Below are positions 6,112-6,865 of a stretch of DNA of 6,865 bases, in pieces. The stretch is from Prevotella sp. UBA7782 (GTDB lineage: Bacteria; Bacteroidota; Bacteroidia; Bacteroidales; Bacteroidaceae): the NCBI GenBank assembly GCA_002480935.1, contig DLDC01000149.1, positions 14,929 through 21,793 on the forward strand. The letters are read 5' to 3'. Both the position numbers and the translations under genes were made by a program. A model generated the notes under the pieces. That model did not search any database. It had not been told where the DNA came from and was given only the letters and a program-made list of their open reading frames with translations. Each line of letters opens with the position of its first letter. The first letter of the stretch is position 1.

Positions 6112-6865
6112 CGTGGCTTGACCGTTCATCAGCAATGGCAAAAGCTCGTCGCGCTGCTTAGATAATGAATTTATTTCATCAATGTTATTATCAATTTCTA
6201 TATAGATTGCTTTTACCTTTTCGAAGAATGACTTCATGATATCATGTGGTACAACAACCCATTTGTTCGCTAAGAACATATTGGTCATGAAGTTTTTTAT
6301 ACCAGACGTCTTTCCTTCGTAATTGAACATATTGTTATTGTCATAGAGTACTTTCCATGTATAATAGAAATACGCAGAGCAAATATCTTCCTGCAAGGTA
6401 AATGCATGACAGAAATTAGAGCAAGTGACTTTATCTCCATTACGTCTTAAGACACCGGGAGTTATTAATGCACACCTGCCAGTAGATTGAGTCGGGCTTC
6501 CTCCAGACACTTCAATCACGACATCCCATGGATGCAACAGTTTAGATACATTTTTTGTTTTAATGTATCTATGTGGCAAGTTAATCAGTTTTAAAATATC
6601 TGCACCTCTTATACACGTGACACTTAATGGATGTTCGGCGGACATAGTATCATATCCCCAATCACCAGTATTGTTGGAAATAATGTAGTCTTTTAATTCA
6701 CAAATGCACCACTTCTCTGGTATATGAAGTTGCAAATCTTCATTATAAATCATCTTGCCGCCACTACTCTTATATGGTCTGCCATTCTCATCAGGGAAGT
6801 CGAACTGCAAAAACCAGTAGTCGTAGAGTTGTCGGGCTATCGCCTCTAAATTATCATTTATCGTT
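6097..6865 (-). CDS. hsdS: Type I restriction-modification specificity subunit HsdS, C-terminal half (5' end outside window)
   Basis: The frame is open from the right edge to a TAA at 6097-6099, giving 255 complete codons. Its first residues, 'TINDNLEAIARQLYDYWF', are the conserved central region of HsdS that follows the first target-recognition domain, so the start codon lies outside the window. 'QFDFPDENGRPYKSSGGKM' and 'IPEKW' lead into the second target-recognition domain (about 45-210), with the family-typical 'VSGGSPTQSTGRCAL' and 'FNYEGKTSGIKNF'. The C-terminal 'IDEINSLSKQRDELLPLLMNGQ' region (broken here for length: about 220-249) is the helical spacer and normal end. HsdS directs HsdM and HsdR to a bipartite DNA site; the second domain reads one half. 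No hsdM or hsdR is in view. The DNA is much richer in AT than the operon (hand count 15 of 60 G+C at 6181-6240 against 32 of 60 at 1981-2040), fitting horizontal transfer. A 17-bp inverted repeat bounds this half (see 6013-6863). Confidence 0.93.
   Translation of the reverse strand, partial: TINDNLEAIARQLYDYWFLQFDFPDENGRPYKSSGGKMIYNEDLQLHIPEKWCICELKDYIISNNTGDWGYDTMSAEHPLSVTCIRGADILKLINLPHRYIKTKNVSKLLHPWDVVIEVSGGSPTQSTGRCALITPGVLRRNGDKVTCSNFCHAFTLQEDICSAYFYYTWKVLYDNNNMFNYEGKTSGIKNFMTNMFLANKWVVVPHDIMKSFFEKVKAIYIEIDNNIDEINSLSKQRDELLPLLMNGQATVNSD
6847..6863 (-). repeat. Inverted repeat, right copy (17 bp) inside the hsdS central region
   Basis: This is the exact reverse complement of 6013-6029. 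In hsdS it encodes Ile-Asn-Asp-Asn-Leu at the junction between the first target-recognition domain and the second half. This is the region where hsdS genes are recombined in known shuffling systems. It lies only two bases from the window edge, so a longer imperfect match may continue outside. Confidence 0.8.

Larger units (their letters stand above)
6013..6863. mobile_element. Candidate invertible segment carrying the second HsdS recognition domain
   Basis: The two 17-bp inverted copies bound 817 bases (6030-6846) that contain everything of hsdS downstream of the central conserved region, together with the hairpin and the GC-rich element. If recombined, the hsdS front half would read through the left copy in the same codon register and gain 43 unrelated residues before a TAG at 6159-6161 (present coordinates), giving a HsdS with only its first recognition domain. 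Recombinase-driven inversion at repeats inside hsdS is established for other type I systems, including in Bacteroidales. No recombinase gene, second hsdS copy or direct evidence of inversion is visible here. Confidence 0.4.

Noticed and set aside
6808..6810. TTG as the start codon of the hsdS fragment
   Set aside because: The frame is open upstream to the window edge, and those residues ('INDNLEAIARQLYDYWF') are conserved HsdS sequence, so the true start lies outside the window.

Overview
The window looks like a Bacteroidales chromosome, most likely Prevotella or a close relative. The reasons are three short C-terminal tails of the type IX secretion system (T9SS) kind ('YDLxGRK...IYI...K'), Omp28-type proteins, a promoter matching the Bacteroidetes -33/-7 consensus (TTTG / TAnnTTTG), almost no Shine-Dalgarno sequences, and a GC-rich imperfect palindrome that resembles a dispersed element I associate with these genomes. 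All genes are on the minus strand, so transcription runs right to left.

Region 1 (5738 down to 1) is a tightly packed operon of four exported proteins. A promoter at 5705-5738 lies just upstream of the first gene (4132-5685), an Omp28/thioredoxin-like surface protein with a CGPC motif. Five bases later comes its diverged tandem paralogue (2558-4126, CSPC motif). After gaps of 31 and 32 bases follow a beta-propeller-like T9SS cargo protein (946-2526) and a fourth secreted protein (start 913) whose C-terminus is beyond the left edge. All four have signal peptides, and the three complete ones end in a T9SS type A sorting tail. The likely route is Sec export, crossing of the outer membrane by T9SS, then display or release at the cell surface. 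What they bind or modify cannot be read from the sequence.

Region 2 (5686-6096) is a 411-base non-coding stretch. It holds the operon promoter, a perfect 16-bp palindrome upstream of it (possible operator), a 17-bp repeat at 6013-6029, the GC-rich palindromic element (6030-6083) and part of a hairpin (6084-6111) whose loop contains the stop codon of the next gene.

Region 3 (6097-6865) is the 3' half of a type I restriction-modification specificity gene, hsdS, running off the right edge. It is much more AT-rich than the operon. The most notable observation is that the 17-bp repeat at 6013-6029 occurs again, exactly and inverted, at 6847-6863, where it encodes the conserved Ile-Asn-Asp-Asn-Leu of the central region of HsdS. 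The two copies flank the whole second target-recognition domain and stand in the same codon register. This suggests that 6030-6846 is, or once was, an invertible segment changing HsdS specificity or truncating it. No recombinase is visible in the window, so this remains inference.
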